Source: Sandaracinaceae bacterium
Lineage (GTDB): Bacteria; Myxococcota_A; Polyangia; Polyangiales; Sandaracinaceae
Assembly (NCBI GenBank): GCA_025056955.1
Contig: JANWYL010000086.1
Span: 1-11,391, forward strand
Length of the DNA: 11,391 nucleotides
Direction of reading: 5' to 3'
In this document: piece by piece, positions 1-6,597 of the stretch
Numbering within the stretch: the first letter of the stretch is position 1
Layout: the number at the start of each line of letters is the position of its first letter
Notes under the pieces: model-generated
The model's input: the letters and a program-made list of their open reading frames with translations, nothing else
Told to the model about the DNA's origin: nothing
The model's database searches: none
Made by a program: the position numbers and the translations under genes

Positions 1-1
1 A

Positions 2-352
2 GATGGGATTGAAGAGGGTAGAGAGAAAGAAGCCACCCCGGGTGACCTCTACCGGGGGCGGCTTTGGGCCTTTTTTCGCAGGGGATGGGCAGTGCCGAGC
101 ACAATTCCAGATGCTGTTCTTAAGCGCTTGGTTACAGTGGCTGTGGTCGATATTGGCATGGATGCAGAAATCAAGGCTTTCCAAATCACTCACCCAAGTG
201 GCCACCCCGACTTTGACGAATCCGTGCGCGCTCAGCTCCAGCGCCTTATCGAAAGCCAAGGCCATATTCCTCCTCCTCCTGAGGAAGTGGCAGACCAATA
301 CCTCGGGCGTTCAATTACCCTTAACTTTCGTGGCCGGGACGCTCATCGATGA
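2..352 (+). CDS. TolA/TonB C-terminal-domain energy transducer, 3' end only
   Basis: The frame is open from the left edge to a TGA at 350-352, giving the last 116 residues of a longer protein; the first ATG in view (around 155, after an earlier GTG at 92) is not a believable start. The segment GDLYRGRLWAFFRRGWAVPS, followed by a strand-rich stretch with HPSGHPDFDESV and then IPPPPEEVAD, is the pattern of the periplasmic TonB-C/TolA-C domain: an amphipathic helix, 'W-VPS', 'SG-P-FD-SV', then a proline-rich turn and a final strand (ITLNF). Family knowledge: such proteins span the periplasm and carry proton-motive force from a TolQR/ExbBD-type motor. Since tolB lies about 2.9 kb downstream on the same strand, a TolA role is more likely than a receptor-specific TonB role, but that is inference. 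The stop codon overlaps the ATG of a short downstream stub (ATGA), as in an operon. Confidence 0.8.
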   Translation, partial: DGIEEGREKEATPGDLYRGRLWAFFRRGWAVPSTIPDAVLKRLVTVAVVDIGMDAEIKAFQITHPSGHPDFDESVRAQLQRLIESQGHIPPPPEEVADQYLGRSITLNFRGRDAHR

Positions 353-474
353 AAAAGCTGGTTGGTGCTGCCACACTCCTGATTTGGGCCATGGCCAGAT
401 GAAAAGGCATGGCTTTTTGCACGGGGGCGACCGAGGTTCAAAGTCCCAATGAAAATGGCAACTGTAACGAGTAA
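349..474 (+). pseudogene. Signal-peptide-like stub interrupted by in-frame TGA
   Basis: An ATG at 349 overlaps the TGA of the preceding transducer gene (ATGA coupling). It reads MKKLVGAATLLIWAMAR and then TGA at 400-402. The peptide has a basic start, a hydrophobic core and an A-M-A end, like a Sec signal peptide. The same frame continues past the TGA for 23 more codons, including CTGATEVQSPNENGNC, and ends with TAA at 472-474. The simplest reading is the decayed start of a secreted-protein gene that once followed the transducer. In a Tol operon that position usually belongs to tolB, but tolB is present intact after lon, so the identity of the lost gene is unknown. Alternatives are a sequencing error or a chance start. 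Confidence 0.35.
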
Positions 475-535
475 CACAAGAAGGTGACCGATAAAAGCCG
501 TATTGCATCCTGCGACTCCTAGAGAGGTGATAAGA

Positions 536-655
536 ATGGAAATCAGAAAGAGGATTCCCACTTCTCCTCTTGCTTTTTTGTGCGCTATTGCCCTTTTTCT
601 CATTGCCTCCATTCCCTTGGAAAATAAAAATGCGAATTATGCCAAGTCACGATAG
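536..655 (+). CDS. Possible 39-residue single-span membrane peptide
   Basis: A short ORF starts with ATG at 536 and stops with TAG at 653-655. A GAGG element sits 9 bases or so before the start. The peptide opens with MEIRKRIPTSP, then has a hydrophobic stretch of about 17 residues (LAFLCAIALFLIASIPL) and a short polar tail. The positive start plus one hydrophobic segment fits a small membrane peptide or the signal peptide of a decayed gene. I do not recognise a family. The A/T-rich setting and the broken stub just upstream make a remnant at least as likely as a working gene. Confidence 0.25.
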   Translation: MEIRKRIPTSPLAFLCAIALFLIASIPLENKNANYAKSR

Positions 656-683
656 GTAAATTCAAGCTCCGAAGTTCAAGGTC

Positions 684-711
684 GTGACAAGCATTTCTTT
701 ATATCCATATT
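684..711 (+). promoter_or_regulatory. Weak sigma70-like promoter candidate upstream of lon
   Basis: GTGACA at 684-689 matches the -35 consensus in five of six bases. After a 16-base spacer, CATATT at 706-711 matches the -10 consensus in four of six. It would leave a leader of roughly 105 bases before the lon ATG. A second -10-like hexamer (TACAAT, about 805-810) lies close to the start but has no good -35. I see no CIRCE-type or clear heat-shock element. Found by eye only. Confidence 0.2.
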
Positions 712-821
712 TTCTCCCTTTATGCACCAGCGGGCGAAATTTTATGCAGCTTCTAGAATAGGCAACCCGTCAATGCACGCACCACCACGGGAGCATTTGG
801 TGTGTTACAATTACCACATCA

Positions 822-3197
822 ATGATTGAACCACTGTTTTCAGAAGTTCTTCCCCTCCTCCCCCTTCGGAATTCCGTGCTTTTTCCGGGAGCATTGGTCC
901 CAATCAACGTTGGTCGCCCTCGATCGGTCCGCCTGGTTGAAGAGAGCATCAATCGCGATCGCCCATGGATTGCAGTGGTGGCGCAGAAGCAAGCAGAAAC
1001 AGAAGACCCATCCTTTTCAGATGTTTACTTGATAGGGACAGTGGCCAAAATCATGAAAGTGATTCGCCCTTCGCCAGGCAACTACTCTGTGGTTGTGCAA
1101 GGCGTAGCGCGCTTTAGGATTGTTGATGCCCTGGGCAAAGACCCCTTTATGCGTGCTCGCATTGAACGCCTTCATGATCCTCCTCTGCCTCTCGATTGGG
1201 GGAGTGCTTTGCTGGCTGAATTGCGAGATGCCTTTCGGAGGCTCAGAGAGATTTATCCAGGAGTGCGAGACAGCAATTCTCCAATTGATAACATCTCTGA
1301 TCCGCTGCTTGCGGCTTACCTCATCATGTCTGAGCTCATGCTCCCAACTTCAGTCAAGCAGGCAGTTCTTGAGGCCCCCGATTCCGAGCTGCGCGTGCGC
1401 ATGGTGATCGATGTTTTATTGCGTCAGGAAAAGGTGCACAGGGCTAAAAAAGAAATCACTGCACTCGTTCAAGAAGATTTTGCTCGGCATCGAGAAATTG
1501 TGCTTCGGGAGCAGATGCGTGCGATTCGAAGGGAGCTTGGGGAAGAAGAGGACGAAGACGAGATCGAGCAACTGAGAGAGAGGGTCGCGCGGGCCCGCAT
1601 GCCCGCTGAAGTGGAACGCGCAGCGCGAAGGCAGCTCAAGCGGATGAGATCGATGAGTCCGCATGCTGCCGAGTATCACGTGGCTCGAACATATGTCGAG
1701 TGGCTTCTTGACATTCCTTGGAGCAAAGAAGCTTCTGAGCGCTTTGACCTGGGTGAAGTGCGCCGTGTGCTTGATGAGGACCACTGTGGTCTCGAAGCTG
1801 TCAAAAAGCGCATCGTCGAATTCATGGCGGTCCGACGCATCAAGCGAAACCTGCGAGGGCCAATTCTGTGCTTCATCGGTCCTCCGGGGGTTGGGAAAAC
1901 TTCGCTTGCGAAGTCGATTGCCCGCGCACTGAGCCGCCCTTTTTGTAGGGTTTCCCTGGGTGGTGTGCAGGATGAAGCCGATATCCGGGGCCATCGCCGG
2001 ACCTACGTCGGATCCTATCCTGGGCGGATTGCCGGAGGGTTAAAGCAAGCCGGAGTCATGAATCCAGTCATGTTGCTTGACGAAATTGATAAGATGGGAA
2101 CTGACGGAAGGGGGGACCCCGCTGCGGCCTTACTTGAGGTGCTGGACCCAGAGCAAAACCATGCGTTTTTAGATCACTACCTCGAGGTGCCGCTCGATCT
2201 CTCCCAGGTGTTTTTCATTGCCACTGCCAATCGTAAAGACACGATCCCCCGGGCTCTCCTCGATCGCATGGAGCTCATCGAACTGAGTGGATACACCCAA
2301 GCTGAAAAGCGCCGGATTGCAAGCGATTTCATCATTCCAAGGCTTTTGCGAGAACATGGGCTGAACGATGTATCCCTTTGTTTTACACCCCAAGCGATCG
2401 ATGCGATCATCGAAGGTTACACACGGGAAGCTGGGGTGAGGGGGCTTGAACAAAAGCTTGCGGCGATTTGCAGGGAGAATGCCCTTTCAATTGCAGAGGG
2501 GAGGCCTCGGACGGAGGTTGTCGATGAAGAGGAAGTGCGTCGGATACTTGGCCCTCCTCGCATTGAAATGCCCAGGGCGGAGAAACTGGGCCAAATTGGA
2601 GTGGCAGCAAGCCTTGCATGGACTCCTTATGGAGGGGAGGTGCTTTTTGTCGAGGCCCAGCGCATGCCAGGAAGTGGGCAACTCCACCTCACGGGAAAGA
2701 TTGGCGAAGTGATGAAAGAGTCCATTGCAATAGCGCTTTCATTCATCCGCGTAAAGGCCTCAAGCATTGGGCTTCCCAGTGACTTTCTATCCAAAATCGA
2801 TTTGCACATTCACATTCCGGGGGGTGCGTTTTCAAAAGACGGCCCAGCGGCAGGCATTGCTGTTTTCGTGGCCTTGAGTTCGATTTTGACTCGCTTGCGG
2901 GTGTTTCCGGACGTTGGGATGAGCGGAGAGATCACGCTCAGGGGCCACATCTTGCCTGTTCAGGGAATCAAAGAAAAATGCTTGGCTGCCTATCGTGCGG
3001 GGCTCAAGCGGGTGCTTCTGCCTCAGCGCAACGCGCCCGACCTCGGTGAATTGCCTGGAGAGGTACGCAAAGGGTTGGAATTTGTTTTGGTCTCAAAACT
3101 TGAGGAAGTTCTGAGTCTGGTGCTTGACTTTGAGACTGCTCCTTCGGGGCCTGCTTCTGAGTCACGTCCGAGTGTTCCGCCTCCTCTGCTTGGGTGA
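822..3197 (+). CDS. lon: Lon (La) ATP-dependent protease homologue with Ser-to-Ala active site
   Basis: The protein has 791 residues (E. coli Lon has 784), so it is full length. In order: the N-terminal substrate-binding (LAN) domain opens with LPLLPLRNSVLFPG at about 10-23; a charged helical region covers about 200-270; the AAA+ module has Walker A GPPGVGKT (353-360), pore loop YVGSYPG (395-401), Walker B VMLLDEID (416-423) and sensor-2 region GVRGLE (538-543); the peptidase domain covers about 590-770. In E. coli Lon the peptidase uses a Ser679-Lys722 dyad. Here the lysine is K717 (GIKEK), but the serine position in KDGPxAG is alanine 676, encoded by GCG at 2847-2849. The same segment also has G667 where PEGA is usual and S671 before KDGP where proline is usual. 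As written, ATP-driven unfolding should persist without proteolysis; family S-to-A mutants behave this way. The start at 822 puts the LAN motif at the usual distance, although no clear Shine-Dalgarno site is visible. tolB follows after 10 bp. Confidence 0.95.
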   Translation: MIEPLFSEVLPLLPLRNSVLFPGALVPINVGRPRSVRLVEESINRDRPWIAVVAQKQAETEDPSFSDVYLIGTVAKIMKVIRPSPGNYSVVVQGVARFRIVDALGKDPFMRARIERLHDPPLPLDWGSALLAELRDAFRRLREIYPGVRDSNSPIDNISDPLLAAYLIMSELMLPTSVKQAVLEAPDSELRVRMVIDVLLRQEKVHRAKKEITALVQEDFARHREIVLREQMRAIRRELGEEEDEDEIEQLRERVARARMPAEVERAARRQLKRMRSMSPHAAEYHVARTYVEWLLDIPWSKEASERFDLGEVRRVLDEDHCGLEAVKKRIVEFMAVRRIKRNLRGPILCFIGPPGVGKTSLAKSIARALSRPFCRVSLGGVQDEADIRGHRRTYVGSYPGRIAGGLKQAGVMNPVMLLDEIDKMGTDGRGDPAAALLEVLDPEQNHAFLDHYLEVPLDLSQVFFIATANRKDTIPRALLDRMELIELSGYTQAEKRRIASDFIIPRLLREHGLNDVSLCFTPQAIDAIIEGYTREAGVRGLEQKLAAICRENALSIAEGRPRTEVVDEEEVRRILGPPRIEMPRAEKLGQIGVAASLAWTPYGGEVLFVEAQRMPGSGQLHLTGKIGEVMKESIAIALSFIRVKASSIGLPSDFLSKIDLHIHIPGGAFSKDGPAAGIAVFVALSSILTRLRVFPDVGMSGEITLRGHILPVQGIKEKCLAAYRAGLKRVLLPQRNAPDLGELPGEVRKGLEFVLVSKLEEVLSLVLDFETAPSGPASESRPSVPPPLLG

Positions 3198-3207
3198 GGC
3201 GCATGAA

Positions 3208-4587
3208 ATGAGGCGAAGAATGGAAAAGGCATTGGCACGAGGCTCAAGCCTGATCGCTGTTGTGCTACTGGCTTCTGCTTTGCTTGCTCCAATTGGTGCT
3301 CGCGTTTCTTCGCAGCGTTCTGGGGGATCGGGTGATCTTGGCCACTCGCTCGAAGCTCCCCCGCCAGAAGTGCAGCTTCCTCCTGGAGAAGAGCTGCCAT
3401 CGCGCACGGTTGTGATCGACGTGGACTCGCCTGAACGGGCCCTTTACCGGATCGCGGTGCCTGCTTTGCTAGGAGATGGGGCGCTTGGAAATGAAGGTGC
3501 GGAGGTTTTGCGCAATGATTTTCGGCTGATTTCGCTTTTTGAGGTGCTTGATCCCCGAAGCTTTATCGCCAACTTGGATGCAGAGGAATTGGGGATTGTT
3601 CCAGCCTCTTGGCAAGCAGTGGGTGCTCAAGGAGTCGTGAAAGGCCGAGTGCTCCGTGATGGCAATCGGATCCGGGCCGAGATGAGGTTTTTTGAGCTTG
3701 CGCGTGGCGATGCCCCCAGCCTAAGCCGCAGTTATTCGGGGGCCCTTGCTGATTTTCGCGGCTTTATGCATGACTTTGCAAACGAAGTGGTGCGGGTGCT
3801 GACGGGGAAGCCCGGGTCCTTTGGAAGCCGCATCCTTTTTGCTCGGCGAATTCGAGAAGGTCGCAAGGACATCTACGTTGCGAGCTTCGATGGGCACTCG
3901 GTGGCGCGCGTTTCTTCAGGAAAAGGGGTGGCCATGCTGCCCGCATTTGGGCCAGGAGGAATTTGGTATTCGGTTTTGACCGAAACAGGCATGTACATCA
4001 CCCGCACTGGTGAGGAGGAGCGTCCAATTATCGATGCCGAAAACTCCATCAACATGGGTGTGACCTTCTGTGGTGGTCGCATGTACTTCACTTCGACGCG
4101 CGACGGAAACGCGGAGATCTATAGTGCGTTGCCAGATGGGACGGATCTTCAGCGCTTGACGAACGACCCTGCAATTGACGTTTCTCCGGCCTGCGGGGGC
4201 CCAGGTGGAATCATCGCTTTTGTTTCCAACCGCCACGGCACGCCCCAGATCTTTGCAATGAACCCGGATGGCAGCAATGTGCGGCGCTTGACCTATCGTG
4301 GGTCCTACAACCAAACCCCTGCTTGGTGCCCTGATCCGAGCCAACACCTTCTCGCTTTCACAGGACGAGCTGGCGGGCTAGACGTGTTTACCGTAAACAT
4401 CCAAACGCAGGAGTACTTGCGGCTCACGCAGGGGCAGGGAGTAAACAAAGACCCTGCATTTAGCCCAGATTGCAGGATGATAGCCTTCTATTCGAGCCGT
4501 GGCGGGATTTTCATCTCAAACCCCGAGGGGCTGAATCAACAGCTTGTGATTCCAGGGGCAGCAGAAACCTTGCGCTGGGGTCGCTGA
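3208..4587 (+). CDS. tolB: TolB, periplasmic beta-propeller of the Tol-Pal system
   Basis: TolB works in the periplasm with TolA and Pal to keep the outer membrane attached and to constrict it during division. From the ATG at 3208 the protein has 459 residues. It starts with a basic Sec signal peptide (MRRRMEKALARG, then IAVVLLASALLAPIGA) and a proline-rich linker. The N-terminal TolB domain spans about 65-200. The propeller has PD40-type blades, seen as STRDGNAEIYSALPDG (about 296-311), VSNRHGTPQIFAMNPDG (about 339-355) and FSPDCRMIAFYSSRGGIF (about 418-435). I chose 3208 because GAGG at 3196-3199 lies 8 bases upstream and the signal peptide then begins correctly; the same frame opens earlier, at 3124, inside lon. 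An ATG at 3220 is the alternative. The lon stop is 10 bp upstream, so lon and tolB are probably cotranscribed. No pal gene follows; a hairpin and a convergent gene do. Confidence 0.93.
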   Translation: MRRRMEKALARGSSLIAVVLLASALLAPIGARVSSQRSGGSGDLGHSLEAPPPEVQLPPGEELPSRTVVIDVDSPERALYRIAVPALLGDGALGNEGAEVLRNDFRLISLFEVLDPRSFIANLDAEELGIVPASWQAVGAQGVVKGRVLRDGNRIRAEMRFFELARGDAPSLSRSYSGALADFRGFMHDFANEVVRVLTGKPGSFGSRILFARRIREGRKDIYVASFDGHSVARVSSGKGVAMLPAFGPGGIWYSVLTETGMYITRTGEEERPIIDAENSINMGVTFCGGRMYFTSTRDGNAEIYSALPDGTDLQRLTNDPAIDVSPACGGPGGIIAFVSNRHGTPQIFAMNPDGSNVRRLTYRGSYNQTPAWCPDPSQHLLAFTGRAGGLDVFTVNIQTQEYLRLTQGQGVNKDPAFSPDCRMIAFYSSRGGIFISNPEGLNQQLVIPGAAETLRWGR

Positions 4588-4678
4588 TCTCATTTCAGGC
4601 AGTGGAAAGGCGTGGGCTTTGGCGCTGGTTGGCCGAGAGTGCTTGTTTTGCGCCTTGCATAGGAAGCACAGGCACTTG

Positions 4679-4703
4679 AAGCAAGGGTTTCCCTCCCTTG
4701 CTT
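4679..4703 (+). terminator. Hairpin between convergent genes, likely tolB terminator
   Basis: AAGCAAGGG at 4679-4687 pairs perfectly with CCCTTGCTT at 4695-4703 around a 7-base loop. It lies 91 bases after the tolB stop and about 60 bases past the stop of the convergent minus-strand gene, the usual place for a shared terminator. Only a short T-run (CTTT) follows on the + strand, so intrinsic termination may be weak or the hairpin may mainly protect mRNA ends. Confidence 0.5.
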
Positions 4704-4763
4704 TGAGACCGATCGGCCACCCCCGCCTCTAAATGGCGCATGAACACTCCACCCACAGGCATT

Positions 4764-5135
4764 CTACAGACGTGAAAGGAGCTCAGAGAGGATCTTGTCC
4801 TCAGCAAAGAGCTCGTCGACCTCGTCGCTTTCAAGAAAAATTTCTGCAAGACGAGAAGCTTTCCTTGAAAGAGGGGCTTCTGAGTCAATCACCCTTGCCA
4901 CCCTTTCAATCAAAATGGACGAAGGTGGGCCAGAAAGAAGCAGAAGATGTTCCTCAATCAGATGGCTCACCAGTCGCTCAGCGCTTCGATGGGCTTCTAG
5001 GGAAGCCTCGCCCCCTTTTTCTCCAAAGAGCGACTCGAAATCGTCTTCAACGGCTTCTTCCCCTTCAGAGAAGGCTTCTCCCTCTTCTCCAAATTCGAAC
5101 TCGCTTTCGTCGCTTAAGCGTTTCGTGCGACCCAC
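4764..5135 (-). CDS. Small acidic helical protein of unknown function
   Basis: A 123-residue protein starts with GTG at 5135 and stops with TAG at 4764-4766. AAGG lies about 5 bases before the start. The first third is very acidic (FEFGEEGEAFSEGEEAVEDD). The rest is amphipathic and helical: RLVSHLIEEHLLLLSGP, then ILIERVARVID, then RLAEIFLESDEVDELFAED, then ILSELLSRL. The protein-like helix pattern argues that this strand is real and that the serine-rich frames opposite it are shadows. The final 'ESDEVDELFAED' helix faintly recalls the C-terminal part of DUF507-type proteins, but I would not name it on that. There is no signal peptide, so it is probably cytoplasmic. It is convergent with tolB and divergent from the metallochaperone operon. 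Confidence 0.6.
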   Translation of the reverse strand: MGRTKRLSDESEFEFGEEGEAFSEGEEAVEDDFESLFGEKGGEASLEAHRSAERLVSHLIEEHLLLLSGPPSSILIERVARVIDSEAPLSRKASRLAEIFLESDEVDELFAEDKILSELLSRL

Positions 5136-5211
5136 GCCTGCCTTCTGCCTCGAATCTTCTCCCCTGTCAATCCTTCTCTGCCATTTTGCAACGCCATTGC
5201 AATCGATAGCG

Positions 5212-5231
5212 AGATGAAATCGCTTTCTTCT
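5212..5231. promoter_or_regulatory. 20-bp imperfect palindrome, candidate operator
   Basis: AGATGAAA (5212-5219) and TTTCTTCT (5224-5231) form 8-base inverted arms with one mismatch around TCGC. It lies 35 bases before the ATG of the AztD-like gene, in the divergent intergenic region shared with the small acidic gene. Size and place suit a dimeric repressor site, for example a Zur/Fur-type metal regulator, but the sequence does not match a Zur consensus I can recall. Confidence 0.3.
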
Positions 5232-5232
5232 T

Positions 5233-5251
5233 GCAACTGAAACTTAGTTGC
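5233..5251. promoter_or_regulatory. 19-bp inverted repeat, second candidate operator
   Basis: GCAACT (5233-5238) and AGTTGC (5246-5251) are perfect 6-base inverted arms around a 7-base centre. The repeat begins one base after the preceding palindrome and ends 14 bases before the AztD-like start codon. It could be an operator or a small hairpin in the mRNA leader near the ribosome-binding region. No obvious Shine-Dalgarno sequence lies between it and the ATG. Confidence 0.3.
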
Positions 5252-5265
5252 GCTAGCCATTACCC

Positions 5266-6594
5266 ATGACCTTTTGGGATCGGCGGATTTTTCTCGCCCT
5301 TGCAGTGCTTCTTGTGGGCTTTCACGAAGCAGGCTGTGGCGATGGAAGTCCTGGAGGTGGCGGATCGGAGGCCTCACCTCTGCCCAGCAGAGATGGGGGC
5401 ATGCCTGATGTGCCCGATGAGGACGAGCATGAGGATGAAACCACGATGGGGCGGCTCTTTGTGGCCAGCGCTTCGGGGGGTATGGTCAAGGTGGTCGATT
5501 TGGATGAGGGGCGGGTGCGGGCAGATGCTTTAGACTTTGGAGGTCCTGCGCGGCTTTTGGCATGGGACAAAGGGCGCCATGTCTATGGTGCCGTTGCTTC
5601 AACAAATCGGGTCGTGGTGGCTGATTCTGGAGTTGAAATCGAATCACACGGTGATCACCATCACGTGCACTTCCATCCACCCCGCTTGCTTGGGGCTCGG
5701 CTTGAAGGCATGGGCTTGGGCCATGTGGTCCTTTATGGCAATCCCGCTCGGCCCGAAAGCTTTTACCTTACGGCCTTCTTCAACGGAAGTGGCGAAGCGC
5801 ACATCCTGCAGGCCCGCTCCCTTTCTGCGTCCTCACCCAATTTGATTCGGGTTTCAACAGGGGGTCCTCATCGTGGGTTTGGGATTGTGGCCCTTGGCCA
5901 TGTGTTTGTAACGCGGCCTCCATCGGTGGCTGGTGGGGAAGTGCGAGGCATCACGATCCGTTCGATTTCAATGCCTGCAGAGGTTCGGGAGATGAGCAAG
6001 GAGTGCATCAATCCGAAAAGCGTGGCAGCCAATTTCCACGGTGTTGCTTTCGCCTGCCAGGAAGGCATCTTGTGCAACCACCGGCACGGCTCGCACTTTC
6101 ACTCTGAGCTTGAAGCCTATCCTTCGGGGATGCCAGCTGTCGAGGAGCTCAAAAGCGTTCACCTCGATGGCTTCGAATACTTCTATGGGCAGAACGAGAG
6201 GGGGATCGTGCGCTTCGACCCAAGGGATGGAAGGCGTGAAATCAGGCAGATCTTCATGGGGCAAGTGCTTGACTTTGGGATTGATGCAAAAGCCCAATTC
6301 CTTGTGGTACTCACCTCTGATGGAAAAGTCCATCGGCGTTCAGCTTCTTCAGGTGATCCGATGGGTGAACCCATCATGGTGCTGAGCTCTGCTTGGTCGG
6401 GGGATGGTGCAAAGCCATCGATCGTGATTGCAGCAAAGAGGGTGTTTGTGGCAGATCCAAGAACAACCAAGGTGATTGAGGTTGAGCTCGAAAGGTGGCG
6501 TCGAGGGCGTGAATTTGATGTGGGTATCTCACCCGCTTCAGTTGCAGTCGCAGGGGTGGCTCCAAATTTTGAAGAAGGGCACGATAACCCTTAA
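5266..6594 (+). CDS. aztD: AztD-like metallochaperone, putative lipoprotein beta-propeller
   Basis: The protein has 442 residues. AztD is known as a periplasmic zinc metallochaperone that loads the substrate-binding protein of the AztABC zinc transporter. The family pattern is recognisable: RLFVASASGG--KVVDLD (about 63-80), VVVADSGVEIESHGDHHH (116-133), the cysteine-bearing segment ECINPKSVAANFHGVAFAC (246-264), and the closing blade KRVFVADPRTTKVIEVELER (391-410). Two histidine clusters stand out: HGDHHHVHFH (128-137) and CNHRHGSHFH (270-279). Unlike ordinary soluble AztD, the N-terminus ends in a cysteine after EAG (C24), followed by a glycine-rich, then acidic linker, so a lipid-anchored form is likely; E at the -3 position makes the lipobox atypical. 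It heads an operon, with the TonB receptor gene 3 bp later. No aztABC genes are in view. Zinc as the metal is inferred from the family. Confidence 0.85.
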   Translation: MTFWDRRIFLALAVLLVGFHEAGCGDGSPGGGGSEASPLPSRDGGMPDVPDEDEHEDETTMGRLFVASASGGMVKVVDLDEGRVRADALDFGGPARLLAWDKGRHVYGAVASTNRVVVADSGVEIESHGDHHHVHFHPPRLLGARLEGMGLGHVVLYGNPARPESFYLTAFFNGSGEAHILQARSLSASSPNLIRVSTGGPHRGFGIVALGHVFVTRPPSVAGGEVRGITIRSISMPAEVREMSKECINPKSVAANFHGVAFACQEGILCNHRHGSHFHSELEAYPSGMPAVEELKSVHLDGFEYFYGQNERGIVRFDPRDGRREIRQIFMGQVLDFGIDAKAQFLVVLTSDGKVHRRSASSGDPMGEPIMVLSSAWSGDGAKPSIVIAAKRVFVADPRTTKVIEVELERWRRGREFDVGISPASVAVAGVAPNFEEGHDNP

Positions 6595-6597
6595 TCA

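Larger units (their letters stand above)
353..821. other. AT-richer gap between transducer gene and lon, no convincing full-length gene
   Basis: This roughly 470-bp stretch is visibly richer in A/T than its flanks. On the + strand it holds the TGA-interrupted stub (349-474), a 39-codon membrane-peptide ORF (536-655) and a weak promoter-like pair (684-711). On the - strand an 89-codon frame (612-343) encodes two hydrophobic segments, but it lacks a properly spaced Shine-Dalgarno site and runs into the 3' end of the transducer gene. I see no tRNA and no terminator with a T-run. It looks like a place where a gene has been lost or degraded. Confidence 0.5.

Noticed and set aside
32..76. GC-rich stem (GCCACCCCGG with CCGGGGGCGGC) followed by a T6 run, looking like a rho-independent terminator
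   Set aside because: It lies inside the open frame encoding the conserved TonB-C/TolA-C domain (the T-run encodes part of WAFFRR), and the stem has a bulge, so it is most likely coding coincidence.
425..450. tRNA T-arm-like GGTTCAAAGTCC
   Set aside because: The flanking bases do not form a 5-bp T-stem and no acceptor or anticodon stem could be found around it.
1416..1994. Minus-strand 192-codon frame
   Set aside because: It is antisense to the AAA+ region of lon, whose motifs are unmistakable.
5180..5204. Short direct repeat of GCCATT with TTGCAA/GCAA
   Set aside because: The units are imperfect, only two copies are present, and the length is too short to separate from chance.
4733..5217. 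Two + strand frames of 140-158 codons opposite the small acidic gene
   Set aside because: They are Ser/Arg- or Gln/Arg/Pro-rich low-complexity readings, the expected mirror of Glu-rich codons on the other strand.
5650..5659. Perfect palindrome GGTGATCACC as an operator
   Set aside because: It falls inside codons for the His-rich motif HGDHHH, where GGT-GAT-CAC arises directly from the protein sequence.
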